Source: Bacillus methanolicus
GTDB lineage: Bacteria > Bacillota > Bacilli > Bacillales > Cytobacillaceae
Direction of reading: 5' to 3'
NCBI RefSeq assembly: GCF_008764295.1
Contig: NZ_VTQX01000006.1
Coordinates: 89,467-153,466, forward strand
DNA length: 64,000 nt
Shown here: in pieces, positions 1 through 9,522 of the stretch
Numbering within the stretch: position 1 is the first letter of the stretch
How the letters are laid out: every line of letters starts with the position of its first letter
Made by a program: the position numbers and the translations under genes
Notes under the pieces: model-generated
The model's input: only the letters and a program-made list of their open reading frames with translations
Databases searched by the model: none
What the model was told of the DNA's origin: nothing

Positions 1-691
1 TGAAATTCCGGTATCTGGAGTTCGTAAAGCGATCGCAGCAAATATGCTTAGAAGCAAGCATGAAATCCCCCATGCTTGGACGATGATCGAAGTTGATGTG
101 ACGAATTTAGTTGAATATCGAAACACGATCAAGGATGAATTCAAAAATAAAGAAGGATTTAATTTGACCTTCTTCGCGTTTTTTGTCAAAGCTGTTGCTC
201 AAGCCTTAAAAGAGTTCCCACAAATGAATTCAATGTGGGCAGGAGATAAAATCGTGCAGAAAAAAGACATCAATATTTCTATTGCAGTAGCAACAGATGA
301 TGCTTTGTTTGTACCGGTTATCAAGGCAGCCGATGAGAAAACAATTAAAGGGATTGCTCGCGAGATTACCGAATATGCAGCAAAGGTGCGTGCTGGTAAA
401 TTGACAAGTGAAGACATGCAAGGCGGGACATTTACTGTAAATAACACCGGTTCATTTGGTTCTGTCCAATCGATGGGAATCATTAATTATCCACAAGCTG
501 CGATTTTACAAGTGGAATCGATTGTTAAGCGCCCTGTTGTTTTAAATGGCATGATTGCCGTTCGTGATATGGTGAATTTATGTTTATCGCTTGATCATCG
601 AGTTCTTGATGGCTTAGTATGTGGTCGTTTTCTCCAAAGAGTGAAAGAAATTCTTGAACATACAAGCAAAGAGAATACCTCGATTTACTAA
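1..691 (+). CDS. bkdB: Branched-chain 2-oxoacid dehydrogenase E2 (dihydrolipoyl acyltransferase), 3' end only
   Basis: The window opens inside this gene; the frame is open from base 2 and about 229 C-terminal residues are visible. They form the catalytic acyltransferase domain, starting with the PVSGVRKAIAANM segment that opens this domain in E2 proteins and ending with the active-site motif DHRVLDG. The lipoyl and E1/E3-binding domains lie upstream, outside the window. E2 moves branched acyl groups from lipoamide to CoA. Its neighbours, methylmalonyl-CoA mutase genes, use the propionyl-CoA made from valine and isoleucine, which favours BkdB over the pyruvate or 2-oxoglutarate E2. A good terminator follows, so this is the last gene of its operon. 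Confidence 0.9.
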   Translation, partial: EIPVSGVRKAIAANMLRSKHEIPHAWTMIEVDVTNLVEYRNTIKDEFKNKEGFNLTFFAFFVKAVAQALKEFPQMNSMWAGDKIVQKKDINISIAVATDDALFVPVIKAADEKTIKGIAREITEYAAKVRAGKLTSEDMQGGTFTVNNTGSFGSVQSMGIINYPQAAILQVESIVKRPVVLNGMIAVRDMVNLCLSLDHRVLDGLVCGRFLQRVKEILEHTSKENTSIY

Positions 692-721
692 ATGTTATTT
701 TAAAATAGCATATAATTTCTT

Positions 722-756
722 GAAGACCGTTTGTCAGACAACGGTCTTCCTCTTTT
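722..756 (+). terminator. Rho-independent terminator of the bkd operon
   Basis: GAAGACCGTT pairs with AACGGTCTTC, the stem extending inward with one bulge, followed by a T-rich tail CCTCTTTTC. It lies 30 bases after the bkdB stop. Confidence 0.85.
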
Positions 757-763
757 CTCTCCG

Positions 764-792
764 TTGCTAGAATGAAATTCGTGTACTACAAT
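764..792 (+). promoter_or_regulatory. SigA-type promoter of mutA-mutB-meaB
   Basis: TTGCTA (764-769), a 17-base spacer and TACAAT (787-792) match the housekeeping consensus. Transcription would begin near 799. This argues against the upstream in-frame GTG at 794 as the mutA start. Confidence 0.6.
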
Positions 793-868
793 AGTGGTAT
801 CAATAGAAAAATATGGTTTAGATTTAATAATCGGAATTTTTAATAACCTCATGGAAGGTGGAGAGGAA

Positions 869-2683
869 ATGCGTGAGCAATCGTTTCCAAAGGTTTCTAT
901 TAAAGATTGGATTGAAAAAAGCGAGCATTCAATGAAAGGGAAAAAGATTGAGTCGCTTGAAAAAGATACATATGAGCAAATAAGATTGAAACCGCTTTAC
1001 ACGCAAAACGATCAAGAGGAAGTAAGTCAGTTTCCGGCACAATCCGATTTTAGAAGAGGAACCTTTTCTCTAGGTTACTTATCAAATCAATGGAAGCTGG
1101 CACAAAAACTTACGATTGATAAAAATTTAAATGAGCAGCTATACAAAGCGATTTCTAAAGGACAAACAGCGCTCTCGTTTGAGATCAATGAGAGGGTGCT
1201 GGGAATAGTAGAAGAATTAGAGGAGGAGTTGCTCCACTACCCATTTTCAATCAATGCAAAAGAATATCACCATGAATTTTTAAAGAAAATACAAAGTCTG
1301 CCTTACTCTGAGAAAGGTCATGGTTATATCGGCATCGATCCAGTTGCTCTTCTAGCAGAAAAAGGAATAGATCGGATGGATGAAGGCTATCAGCAGTTGT
1401 TTGAAACGGTCAATAATGGCTTAACTTCATTTCCGCGTATTCGCACCATTTTAGTGGATACAGTTCCATATCATAATGGTGGTGCTCATGCTGTGCAAGA
1501 ATTGGCCATTGCAATTAGCACAGGGGTGCAGCATATTGAAAAACTTGCCGAGCTGGGCTTAACCATCAATACAGTAGTGTCAAAACTTGTTTTTCAATTT
1601 TCAATAGGGGCAAACTTCTTTATGGAACTGGCAAAGCTAAGAGCGGCTCGAGTGTTATGGGATATGGTAATGAAAGCTTATGGAGTAGATGAAGAGGAGC
1701 GGGGAATGATTATTTCTGCTACGACCTCTCGCTTTACGAAAACGCTCTATGATCCTTATGTGAATATGTTAAGAGCGGGAAGTGAGGCCTTTGCAGCAGT
1801 ATTAGGAGGAATTCAATATTTGCATGTCAGCCCTTTTAATGAGCCTGAAGGAAAAGAGACTGTTTTTTCAGATCGTATTGCAAGAAATACGCAATTAATT
1901 TTACGAGATGAGTCCCATTTGGCAAAAACAATTGACCCAGCAGGTGGTTCTTGGTACGTGGAATCTTTAACGACAGAGCTTGTTGAAAAAGCATGGGAAC
2001 TATTTTTGGCGATCGATGAAAAAGGTGGAATTGTTGAAGTACTTAAGCAAGGTTGGATGCAGACGGAGATTGCTAAAGTAAGAAAGATGCGTGAAGAAGC
2101 GATAGCGACAAGGCAGCAAACGATTGTGGGAACGAATAAATATGTGGATTTACAAGGTGAGTCATTAAAAAACGTGCAAGTAAGAGGAGTGCAGCATAGA
2201 GCCGAATTTCCACCAATTCCACAAGGGCGATTATCAGAGTCATATGAGGAGCTTAGGCTCAGTGCGCAGAAATTGAAAAAGCAAGGAGTAGATCTAGCTG
2301 TAGGACTGCTCACGTTAGGAGAATTAAAGTCTCATAAACTACGGACTGACTTTGCCAACGGATTTCTCGCACCAGCTGGTATTGAAGGGAGAATGAGTAC
2401 AGAAATTCATTCAATCAATCATGCTTTAGAGTTTGTGAGAGAAACAGGCTATAAACATTACTGTCTTTGTGGAAGCAATGAGCAATATGCATCATTCGGA
2501 ATCGAGCTTGCTCAAAACATCAAAACAGCCTTCCCTCACGTTCACTTGTATATTGCTGGGCTTCCTGAAGAGCGGGAAAGCTGGGAAAAGGTCGGGATTT
2601 CTGGTTTTATTCATTTAAAGAGCAACTGCTATCAAACCCTTGCTACGATTTTAGCTGATTTGGAGGTGGGCATAGATGACTAA
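869..2683 (+). CDS. mutA: Methylmalonyl-CoA mutase small subunit
   Basis: The 604-residue protein is the non-catalytic subunit of the heterodimeric mutase that interconverts (R)-methylmalonyl-CoA and succinyl-CoA. It has the TIM-barrel fold of the large subunit, for example [14 protein letters not shown] and [13 protein letters not shown]. Its C-terminal cobalamin-like domain lacks the DxHxxG base-off ligand motif, as is usual for MutA. The ATG at 869 is chosen because GGTGGAGAGG lies just before it; the longer GTG frame at 794 begins upstream of the predicted transcript start. It overlaps mutB by 8 bases, indicating translational coupling. The product completes propionyl-CoA breakdown after BkdB and Mce/MmdA. 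Confidence 0.92.
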   Translation: MREQSFPKVSIKDWIEKSEHSMKGKKIESLEKDTYEQIRLKPLYTQNDQEEVSQFPAQSDFRRGTFSLGYLSNQWKLAQKLTIDKNLNEQLYKAISKGQTALSFEINERVLGIVEELEEELLHYPFSINAKEYHHEFLKKIQSLPYSEKGHGYIGIDPVALLAEKGIDRMDEGYQQLFETVNNGLTSFPRIRTILVDTVPYHNGGAHAVQELAIAISTGVQHIEKLAELGLTINTVVSKLVFQFSIGANFFMELAKLRAARVLWDMVMKAYGVDEEERGMIISATTSRFTKTLYDPYVNMLRAGSEAFAAVLGGIQYLHVSPFNEPEGKETVFSDRIARNTQLILRDESHLAKTIDPAGGSWYVESLTTELVEKAWELFLAIDEKGGIVEVLKQGWMQTEIAKVRKMREEAIATRQQTIVGTNKYVDLQGESLKNVQVRGVQHRAEFPPIPQGRLSESYEELRLSAQKLKKQGVDLAVGLLTLGELKSHKLRTDFANGFLAPAGIEGRMSTEIHSINHALEFVRETGYKHYCLCGSNEQYASFGIELAQNIKTAFPHVHLYIAGLPEERESWEKVGISGFIHLKSNCYQTLATILADLEVGIDD

Positions 2684-4880
2684 GCCAAATTTTAAGGCAT
2701 TTTCTTTATTTGCGTCGAAAAGTGATTTGAAGGAAAAATGGCAACGAAAAGCGAGAGAGGAAATTGCTCAAAATATGGAAGAGCTTCTTTTAGAAACAAA
2801 TGAGCACATCAAAATCAAAGCGCTTTATACGAATGAAGATCGTCAAAATTTAGAGCATATAGAGCATTTGCCTGGGGTGCCGCCATATACGAGAGGTCCA
2901 TATCCGACGATGTATGTTAATCGGCCGTGGACTGTCCGGCAATATGCTGGTTTTTCGACTGCAGAAGAAAGCAACGCCTTCTATCGTAGAAATTTAGCAA
3001 TGGGGCAGAAAGGACTTTCTGTCGCCTTTGACTTAGCAACGCATCGCGGCTATGATTCTGATCATCCAAGAGTAGTAGGGGATGTGGGCAAAGCGGGGGT
3101 AGCGATTGATTCTGTACTCGATATGAAAACACTATTTGACGGGATTCCACTTGATCAAATGTCTGTCTCAATGACAATGAATGGTGCGGTCCTACCGATT
3201 ATGGCGTTTTACATCGTTACCGCAGAAGAGCAAGGAGTATCACAAGATAAACTTTCTGGAACGATTCAAAATGATATTTTGAAGGAGTATATGGTTCGTA
3301 ATACGTATATTTACCCTCCCGAAATGTCGATGAGAATTATCGCTGATATTTTTAAGTATACATCTACTTACATGCCTAAATTTAATAGTATTAGTATATC
3401 AGGATATCATATGCAAGAGGCTGGGGCACCAGCTGATATTGAACTTGCCTATACATTAGCGGACGGACTTGAATATGTACGGACGGGTTTAAGAGCGGGG
3501 ATCGAAATTGATTCTTTTGCACCAAGGCTGTCGTTTTTTTGGGCAATTGGCATGAACTATTTTATGGAAGTCGCAAAAATGAGAGCAGCACGTCTTATTT
3601 GGGCAAAAATGATGAAAAATTTTCAACCGAAAAATCCAAAATCGATGGCGCTGCGTACTCATTCACAAACTTCGGGTTGGAGTTTAACTGAACAGGATCC
3701 GTTTAATAATGTTACCCGTACATTAATTGAAGCGCATGCGGCAGCGATGGGACATACACAATCGCTTCATACGAATGCGCTCGATGAAGCGATTGCTTTA
3801 CCGACTGATTTTTCAGCGCGGATCGCTCGCAATACCCAGTTATTTTTACAAGAGGAGACAGGGATTACAGATGTGATTGATCCGTGGGCAGGTTCTTATT
3901 ATGTTGAGGCTTTGACTGCAGAACTTGCAGAGCGGGCGTGGGAGCACATAGAAGAAATTGAGCAACTTGGTGGAATGGCAAAAGCGATTGAAACGGGTCT
4001 TCCAAAAATGAAAATTGAAGAAGCGGCAGCAAGACGACAAGCGCAAATTGATTCCGGAAAAGAGATAATTATCGGCGTTAATCAATACAGACTCGAAAAG
4101 GAAGAACCGATAGAGATTCTTGATATCGATAATACGGCAGTGCGCTTAAGACAAATTGAAAAGTTAGAAAAATTAAAAGCAGCACGCGATGAAGCAAAAG
4201 TAACGGAAGCGTTAAGGGCTATTACGGAAGCAGCGGAGTCGGGAGAAGGGAACCTTTTGCAATTGGCTGTCGAAGCGGCACGAGTACGAGCTACACTTGG
4301 GGAAATTTCTTATGCGATTGAACAGGTAGTGAATCGCCATAAAGCGGTGATACGTTCAATCAGTGGTGTTTATAGTTCTGCCTTTTCAAATGAGGAGGAA
4401 ATTGCAGAGGTTCAGCGAATGACAGAGGAATTTTTAGAAAATGAAGGGAGGCGCCCAAGAATTTTAATTGCCAAGATGGGGCAGGATGGGCATGATCGTG
4501 GTGCGAAAGTAATTTCGACTGCTTTTGCCGATTTAGGATTTGACGTCGATATCGGTCCGTTATTCCAAACGCCAGAAGAAACTGCCTTGCAAGCTGTGGA
4601 AAATGATGTGCATGTGATCGGGATGAGTTCCTTAGCAGCAGGTCATAAAACATTGTTGCCGCAGCTACGAGAAGAACTAACAAAATTGGGAAGAGAAGAT
4701 ATTTTAGTGGTTGTCGGTGGAGTTATTCCTGCCCAGGATTATCAGTTTTTATATGATAGTGGAGCAACAGCGATATTTGGGCCAGGAACAGTAATTCCTG
4801 TGGCTGCACAAAAGGTGATTCACGCCATTTATGAAAGACTAGGCTATGAGGAAGTGTCGAGTGAACATGACGGAGGATAA
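2676..4880 (+). CDS. mutB: Methylmalonyl-CoA mutase large (catalytic, B12-binding) subunit
   Basis: At 734 residues this is the full-length catalytic subunit. The N-terminal barrel holds the substrate segment [18 protein letters not shown] near residues 75-95. The C-terminal domain carries the cobalamin ligand motif DGHDRG in [10 protein letters not shown], near residue 610. It uses adenosylcobalamin to isomerise methylmalonyl-CoA to succinyl-CoA in the cytosol. GGAGGTGG at 2662 precedes the ATG that overlaps the end of mutA. The chaperone gene meaB starts before the mutB stop, so the three genes form one tight operon. Confidence 0.95.
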   Translation: MTKPNFKAFSLFASKSDLKEKWQRKAREEIAQNMEELLLETNEHIKIKALYTNEDRQNLEHIEHLPGVPPYTRGPYPTMYVNRPWTVRQYAGFSTAEESNAFYRRNLAMGQKGLSVAFDLATHRGYDSDHPRVVGDVGKAGVAIDSVLDMKTLFDGIPLDQMSVSMTMNGAVLPIMAFYIVTAEEQGVSQDKLSGTIQNDILKEYMVRNTYIYPPEMSMRIIADIFKYTSTYMPKFNSISISGYHMQEAGAPADIELAYTLADGLEYVRTGLRAGIEIDSFAPRLSFFWAIGMNYFMEVAKMRAARLIWAKMMKNFQPKNPKSMALRTHSQTSGWSLTEQDPFNNVTRTLIEAHAAAMGHTQSLHTNALDEAIALPTDFSARIARNTQLFLQEETGITDVIDPWAGSYYVEALTAELAERAWEHIEEIEQLGGMAKAIETGLPKMKIEEAAARRQAQIDSGKEIIIGVNQYRLEKEEPIEILDIDNTAVRLRQIEKLEKLKAARDEAKVTEALRAITEAAESGEGNLLQLAVEAARVRATLGEISYAIEQVVNRHKAVIRSISGVYSSAFSNEEEIAEVQRMTEEFLENEGRRPRILIAKMGQDGHDRGAKVISTAFADLGFDVDIGPLFQTPEETALQAVENDVHVIGMSSLAAGHKTLLPQLREELTKLGREDILVVVGGVIPAQDYQFLYDSGATAIFGPGTVIPVAAQKVIHAIYERLGYEEVSSEHDGG

Positions 4881-5991
4881 GAAGCCTGAGTGGAGCGATC
4901 CGAATCAGCCTGAAAAGTATAACTCAGTTGTTCGAACAGGGGTAGCAGGCTCGGAGCCAATAACATTCGCCCAACAAAAGGTCCGTTTTCAAAGAAAAAA
5001 AGTTAATGGTCCATCGCTCGAAAAGCTGTATAAAGGGGTTTTAGCAGGAGAGCGTAGAGAGCTTGCGAGGGCCATTACACTGATTGAAAGCAATGCAGAA
5101 CACCATTTTGCTCAAGCGCAAGAGCTTTTGCACAAGCTTCTTCCTCACGCCGGAAGAGCATTAAGAATTGGAATTACTGGTGTTCCAGGTGCAGGAAAAA
5201 GTACGTTTATTGAGGCGCTTGGTAGTTTTCTTTGTGACGAAGGATTAAGAGTGGCTGTTTTGGCCGTCGATCCAAGCTCTAATATTAGCGGTGGAAGTAT
5301 ATTAGGCGATAAAACAAGAATGGAGCGGCTTGCTAGAAATAAAAGGGCGTTTATTCGCCCATCTCCATCAAGTGGAAAGCTTGGTGGAGTTCATCGTAAA
5401 ACAAGAGAAACGATGCTCGTGTGTGAAGCGGCTGGATTTGATGTGATATTAGTGGAAACAGTTGGGGTAGGGCAAAGTGAAGTCATTGTCAGAGAGATGG
5501 TGGATTTCTTTATGCTCCTTGTTTTAACAGGGGCAGGAGATGAGCTTCAAGGGATGAAAAAAGGGATTATGGAGCTTGCTGACGCCGTTCTTGTTAATAA
5601 AGCAGACGGTGAAAATAAAAAGCGTGCTGAAAAAACAAAACAAGAATTTAATCAAATTCTTCACTTTCTCCAGCCTGCGACAAAAGGGTGGGTAACGAAA
5701 GCTTATACATGTTCAGCATTAAAGAATGAAGGAATCGGGTATGTTTGGAGCACGGTTAAAGCGTTCGAGGAAACGACGAAACAATCAGGTATCTTTGCGG
5801 AGCGACGCAGAGTCCAGACGAAGGAATGGATGAAATCGATGATCATCGATCAACTACAAACAGAGTTCTTTCATCATCCCCTTGTAAAAGAACTGCTCCC
5901 AAAATATGAAAATGAGGTAATTGCAGGAGATAAAACGGTTACTTCTGCGGTAAACTGCCTTTTTCAGCATTTTTTTGAGGCGAAAAGTTAA
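4861..5991 (+). CDS. meaB: MeaB/ArgK-type G3E GTPase, methylmalonyl-CoA mutase chaperone
   Basis: This is a 376-residue P-loop GTPase of the MeaB (ArgK, human MMAA) family, which gates cofactor loading and protects or reactivates methylmalonyl-CoA mutase. The Walker A motif GVPGAGKST is near residue 105, followed by [20 protein letters not shown] and the base-specificity motif NKAD. Three in-frame starts exist: ATG 4846, GTG 4861 and ATG 4867. The purine run GAGGAAG at 4848-4854 is best spaced for GTG 4861, though ATG 4867 is possible. It overlaps the end of mutB by 20 bases. Confidence 0.93.
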   Translation: MNMTEDKKPEWSDPNQPEKYNSVVRTGVAGSEPITFAQQKVRFQRKKVNGPSLEKLYKGVLAGERRELARAITLIESNAEHHFAQAQELLHKLLPHAGRALRIGITGVPGAGKSTFIEALGSFLCDEGLRVAVLAVDPSSNISGGSILGDKTRMERLARNKRAFIRPSPSSGKLGGVHRKTRETMLVCEAAGFDVILVETVGVGQSEVIVREMVDFFMLLVLTGAGDELQGMKKGIMELADAVLVNKADGENKKRAEKTKQEFNQILHFLQPATKGWVTKAYTCSALKNEGIGYVWSTVKAFEETTKQSGIFAERRRVQTKEWMKSMIIDQLQTEFFHHPLVKELLPKYENEVIAGDKTVTSAVNCLFQHFFEAKS

Positions 5992-6208
5992 AAAAGGGCT
6001 ACCATTCAAAGATGGTAGCCAAATAGGGGTAATTATGGGATAGATCTTGCTTATCATGTATTTACCCATTTAAAAGAAAATAAAACATCTTTTCTTCTTT
6101 TTTTACCTTTCTTCATCTACTTATGATAATTACGAGTTGAATGGTTGTAAACATTGCACTGGTATTGGTATGATGAAAAAGAAAAATAGATAAAAGGGAG
6201 CGATATAG

Positions 6209-6646
6209 ATGAACATGGATTTTAATTTATTCATGAACGACGTAGTTCGCCAAGCTCGGCAAGAAATTGTCGCTGCAGGATATAAAGAGCTGACAACACC
6301 AGAAGAAGTGGAGGCAGCGTTACAGCAAAAAGGGACAACATTAGTGATGGTGAATTCAGTTTGTGGTTGTGCCGGTGGGATTGCTCGCCCAGCTGCTATG
6401 CACTCCCTTCATTACGATAAAAGACCCGATCAATTAGTAACCGTATTTGCTGGCCAAGACAAGGAGGCGACGGAAAAAGCTCGCTCTTACTTTACTGGCT
6501 ATCCGCCATCCTCTCCATCATTTGCTTTATTAAAAGATGGGGAGCTTGTCACGATGATAGAGCGTCACGATATTGAAGGCCATGGTCCGATGGAGGTTGT
6601 CCAAAAATTACAGGATGCATTTGAACAATATTGTGAAGAAGTTTAA
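6209..6646 (+). CDS. brxB: Bacilliredoxin (YphP/YqiW family)
   Basis: The 145-residue protein has a thioredoxin-like fold with the CGC redox motif in [14 protein letters not shown] near residue 55. In Firmicutes bacilliredoxins remove bacillithiol from S-bacillithiolated proteins. The ATG at 6209 follows AAGGGAGCG. B. subtilis yqiW (brxB) also lies between the bkd region and yqjA, so the paralogue brxB rather than brxA is inferred from synteny. The gene ends in its own terminator and starts 217 bases after meaB. Confidence 0.9.
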   Translation: MNMDFNLFMNDVVRQARQEIVAAGYKELTTPEEVEAALQQKGTTLVMVNSVCGCAGGIARPAAMHSLHYDKRPDQLVTVFAGQDKEATEKARSYFTGYPPSSPSFALLKDGELVTMIERHDIEGHGPMEVVQKLQDAFEQYCEEV

Positions 6647-6647
6647 G

Positions 6648-6674
6648 ACCTCGGTTTTTTTCCGAGGTTTTTTT
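6648..6674 (+). terminator. Terminator after brxB
   Basis: ACCTCGG and CCGAGGT pair around a T-rich loop, followed by seven T. It starts two bases past the brxB stop. Confidence 0.9.
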
Positions 6675-6738
6675 GATACAATAAGATGTGCTGATTCTTA
6701 GGATAAATTTGAAATATGGAAGGTACATGGGGACAATG

Positions 6739-7734
6739 ATGAAATTTCGGATAGGATATCGAACAATCAAGACCGCTCTAGGAACAACATTATCAATTTT
6801 GCTGGCACAAACAATAGGCCTCAATAATTTCGCATCTGCAGGGATATTAACCATTCTTTGCATTAAACCGACAAAGGTAAAGTCCGTTAAAGCTTCATGG
6901 GATAGAGTTCTTGCGTGTCTCATGGCCATGTTATTTTCAACGCTCTTTTTTGAGGGCATCACATACCACCCGATTACGATTGGATTCATGCTATTATTTT
7001 TCATCCCAACGGCGGTTATGTGTAAGGCTCAGGAAGGAATTGTTTCAAGTAGCGTCATCATACTGCATATTTACATGGCTGGAAATGTCACCTTCGAACT
7101 TCTTCTCCATGAATTAGGCATTGTGATTATCGGTGTCGGAATGGCGTTAATAATGAATCTCTATATGCCGAGTGCAGGGAAAAAATTGATTCAATATCAG
7201 GCAGAGCTTGAAGATAATTTTCGGAAAATTATGCTGGAAATTGTCCACTATTTAAGAACAAGTGACAGCAGCTGGGACGGAAGTGAACTTACCCGTACAG
7301 CAAGGTTAATTGATGAAGCAAAAACAATGGCTTTCCAAGATGTAGAGAATCATTTTCGTCGCAATGACAATTTGTACTATCATTATTTTAAAATGCGTGA
7401 AAAGCAGTTCGAGATTATCGAGAGAATTTTGCCTATAGTTGCTTCATTACCTGTTACAGTGGTGCAAGGCCAAATGATCGGAGACTTTTTGGAGGAGCTG
7501 GCTGAGCATATAAGTCCTGGTGAAGTACCAAAGAATTTTCTGGAAAATCTGTTGGAGATGAGAGAGGAATTTCAAAGTATGGAGCTGCCGCAAACACGTG
7601 AAGAATTTGAAGTCCGCGCTGCCCTCTTGCAGCTAACGAAGGAAATGGAACAATATTTGATGCTGAAAAACTCCTTCAAGTATTTGAAGAGAGAAAAGAA
7701 GAAGTATCGAAAAGGCAGTGTGGAATTACAGTAG
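6739..7734 (+). CDS. yqjA: YqjA-like membrane protein, aromatic acid exporter (FUSC-like) family
   Basis: The 331-residue protein begins MKFRIGYRTIKTALG and has about four to six hydrophobic segments in residues 10-145, with the PTKVKSVKASWDR loop typical of this family. A soluble helical C-terminal half follows. Relatives are annotated as putative aromatic acid exporters, but the substrate is unknown. The start is taken at ATG 6739 by family length; ATG 6727 and 6736 are in frame after GGAAGG (6718) and cannot be excluded. B. subtilis yqjA is likewise next to yqiW. Confidence 0.8.
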   Translation: MKFRIGYRTIKTALGTTLSILLAQTIGLNNFASAGILTILCIKPTKVKSVKASWDRVLACLMAMLFSTLFFEGITYHPITIGFMLLFFIPTAVMCKAQEGIVSSSVIILHIYMAGNVTFELLLHELGIVIIGVGMALIMNLYMPSAGKKLIQYQAELEDNFRKIMLEIVHYLRTSDSSWDGSELTRTARLIDEAKTMAFQDVENHFRRNDNLYYHYFKMREKQFEIIERILPIVASLPVTVVQGQMIGDFLEELAEHISPGEVPKNFLENLLEMREEFQSMELPQTREEFEVRAALLQLTKEMEQYLMLKNSFKYLKREKKKYRKGSVELQ

Positions 7735-7762
7735 TTTTTTTGGAGCGTGCTCTTTAAACAAT

Positions 7763-7960
7763 CGCTTTGTTATATCTCGGTGTTGATCTTTGGCTCATTT
7801 TCTCTTCGATTTCATGAAGCGATAGAGAAAACTTGTTTCTCACATCTATGGAATCAGAAGACCTTTCAGTATGACTGAATGGCGTGTGAAACTAAGGCTT
7901 CACACGAAATGAGCCAAAACTTGTTTCATCTACAATATGGTGAATATTTTGTAGAAAGCC
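7763..7960 (-). repeat. Miniature inverted-repeat-like element, copy 1
   Basis: This 198-base intergenic element starts GCTTTGTTATATCTCGG and ends in AAAGCC. It contains TTTGGCTCATTTTCTC and GAAATGAGCCAAA as an outer inverted pair, plus an inner hairpin CGTGTGAA/TTCACACG. On the opposite strand it aligns with copy 2 (38521-38660) along most of its length, with about 50 extra bases near 7806-7856. The rest of the 7735-8144 gap shows no gene. Confidence 0.7.
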
Positions 7961-8078
7961 GAATGGGCACTTCCGTGAAAAGATAGTGTCAACACCTGTA
8001 AACGAACATAGGGCTTGGGTGCAAAACGTGAACAGCTATCGAAAGTAAACAATAGGAGAGTGTCGAAATATGAAACGT

Positions 8079-8112
8079 CCCCAAAAGTTTCCGTAAAATT
8101 TATCTTTTGGGG
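8079..8112 (-). terminator. Possible terminator for the BsuPI lipoprotein gene
   Basis: CCCCAAAAG (8079-8087) and CTTTTGGGG (8104-8112) form a perfect 9-base stem 33 bases past the lipoprotein stop on the minus strand. The T tract after it is weak. Confidence 0.35.
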
Positions 8113-8144
8113 TTAGCACGATTGCTAAATGTTCTGGCACTTTT

Positions 8145-8612
8145 TTAGCCCTCATAACTGAAGTCAGTCTCCACCTTATTTTCATCAATTTCCGTCGCCG
8201 TAATCCATGCTTCTAAAACATAATCTCCAGGCTCGATATAGGAAAGAGCTTCAGAAAGATCGAGTTCATATTCAAGCTTTTCTCCAGGTGCCAATACTTC
8301 TTCTTCTACTGTAGCGGCAAACATTTTATCTGCTGAATACGTATAAACGATAGTGCCATCATTGTCTTTGATAAAATAATCAAAATCCTGTGAAGAAGGG
8401 AATGTTATCTTTTCTTCTTTTTCCTGATTGTTTTGAATGGAGAGTTGGTATTGTAAATCAGTGATCTTGTTGATAGAGATATTCATTTCTTCCCCGGATC
8501 CTCCTCCGTTACTGTTCTCATTTTTTGAGTTGTCTGTCGTTCCACAGCCTACTAAGGATGCAAAAAGAAATGCAGTAATCACGACGGCTGTTTTCCTTAG
8601 AGAAATGATCAT
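8145..8612 (-). CDS. Lipoprotein with BsuPI-type (intracellular proteinase inhibitor) domain
   Basis: The 155-residue protein has a lipoprotein signal peptide ending in the lipobox LVGC near residue 23, then a Gly/Ser/Asn linker. A BsuPI-like beta domain follows, recognisable by FPSSQDFDYFIKDNDGTIVY and LAPGEKLEYELDL. BsuPI domains were named after a B. subtilis protease inhibitor; the job of the secreted versions is not established. The ATG at 8612 has GGTGAT upstream and puts the signal peptide at the N-terminus; the in-frame GTG at 8624 is less likely. It probably sits on the outer face of the membrane. Confidence 0.75.
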   Translation of the reverse strand: MIISLRKTAVVITAFLFASLVGCGTTDNSKNENSNGGGSGEEMNISINKITDLQYQLSIQNNQEKEEKITFPSSQDFDYFIKDNDGTIVYTYSADKMFAATVEEEVLAPGEKLEYELDLSEALSYIEPGDYVLEAWITATEIDENKVETDFSYEG

Positions 8613-8677
8613 TGGAATCACCACTTTTTTTAAATTGTCTTCATTTAATTAGACTTCATTTCTGATAAAAGGTTACA

Positions 8678-8706
8678 CGAAAAAAGAGTAGGGATTCCTA
8701 CTCTTT
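8678..8706 (-). terminator. Terminator for the minus-strand prli42 unit
   Basis: AAAGAGTAGG and CCTACTCTTT pair around a 4-base loop. On the minus strand the stem is followed by six T. It shows that a minus-strand transcript ends here. Confidence 0.75.
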
Positions 8707-8833
8707 ATAATTGTTTATATGTCCACTGTAAGAAGCGGTTATAAAACTTCGCTCCTTCGATAAATATTGCGAAAAAAGCGCCAATGATTCCAGCTTGTCC
8801 GCTGGTGAGAATGGAGAAAAGTCTGGAACCATT
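8705..8833 (-). pseudogene. Possible remnant of a small membrane protein ORF
   Basis: This minus-strand frame is open for 42 codons and its stop overlaps the terminator stem at 8683-8706, where a real gene of this transcript would end. Its residues are membrane-like, with AGIIGAFFAIFIEGAKF followed by NRFLQW. No ATG, GTG or TTG with an SD lies at its beginning, so it may be an N-terminally broken gene, or chance. No family was recognised. Confidence 0.25.
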
Positions 8834-8862
8834 TTACAGCTGCTTACATTTTCCGAAATTGT

Positions 8863-8958
8863 TTATATAAACATGGAAAGTCCAAGGAGAAGAGTTGATG
8901 CGAGCATAGCAAATATCATTAAGTAAACAATTACTTTTCTAGCCTTTTTATTTTTCAT
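8863..8958 (-). CDS. prli42: Prli42-like stressosome-associated miniprotein (31 aa)
   Basis: The 31-codon gene encodes a basic N-terminus (MKNKKARKV) followed by one transmembrane helix with LASTLLLGLSMFI. This is the shape and residue pattern of Prli42, the membrane miniprotein that anchors the stressosome in Listeria and has relatives in most bacilli. A very strong GGGAGG lies 7 bases before the ATG. It sits upstream of mce on the opposite strand. The family assignment is from memory of the pattern, and the role in stress sensing is inferred from Listeria. Confidence 0.75.
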   Translation of the reverse strand: MKNKKARKVIVYLMIFAMLASTLLLGLSMFI

Positions 8959-9104
8959 TATCTTTCCCTCCCAATCTATACATCCTGTTTTCTATTTTAC
9001 TAGGTATTGCAGAAATGAACAACCGCTCAATTTTAGGAAGGAAATCGGCATATTTTAGCGAATATTTTAACTATATTGAGCTTTGCTCAGGTGGGGGGAG
9101 AAGA

Positions 9105-9518
9105 ATGATTGAAAAAGTAGATCATATCGGAATTGCCGTTAAATCAATTTCGGAGTCATTGCCATTTTATACAGAAGTGCTTGGGCTAGAGATTCAGGGG
9201 ATTGAAGAAGTAGAAAGCGAAAAGGTAAAAGTGGCGTTTATAAAAATAGGCGGGACGAAGATAGAATTACTTGAACCCACAAGTCCAGAAAGTGCAATTG
9301 CAAAGCATATTGAGAAAAGGGGCGAGGGGATTCACCATGTGGCATTAGGGGTTGATTCTATTCAAGCAAGGATTGATGAAATGAAGAGAAAAGGGATTCA
9401 AATGCTCCAGGATAAAGCGAAAATAGGTGCAGGAGGGGCACTTGTAGCATTTATGCATCCGAAATCAACAGGTAAGGTGTTATGGGAGTTATGTGAAAAA
9501 ACGGAAAAGGGAGAGTAG
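9105..9518 (+). CDS. mce: Methylmalonyl-CoA epimerase (VOC fold)
   Basis: The 137-residue vicinal-oxygen-chelate protein begins MIEKVDHIGIAVKSI and contains KIELLEPTSPES and EGIHHVALGVDS; His, Glu and His side chains of these strands bind the metal in the family. It converts (S)- to (R)-methylmalonyl-CoA, linking the carboxylase next door to the mutase at 0.9-4.9 kb. ATG 9105 follows GTGGGGGGAG; a 30-codon N-terminal extension of the frame lacks an SD and is not family-like. Its stop is 5 bases before the mmdA start. It is the yqjC position of B. subtilis. Confidence 0.9.
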   Translation: MIEKVDHIGIAVKSISESLPFYTEVLGLEIQGIEEVESEKVKVAFIKIGGTKIELLEPTSPESAIAKHIEKRGEGIHHVALGVDSIQARIDEMKRKGIQMLQDKAKIGAGGALVAFMHPKSTGKVLWELCEKTEKGE

Positions 9519-9522
9519 CAAA

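Noticed and set aside
794..868. N-terminal extension of mutA from GTG 794
   Set aside because: The GTG lies upstream of the predicted transcript start near 799 and has no SD; ATG 869 has a clear one.
5997..6020. GGCTACCAT/ATGGTAGCC hairpin after meaB
   Set aside because: A good stem, but no T run follows on the plus strand; the A run lies before it, which would suit only a minus-strand terminator, and no minus gene exists there.
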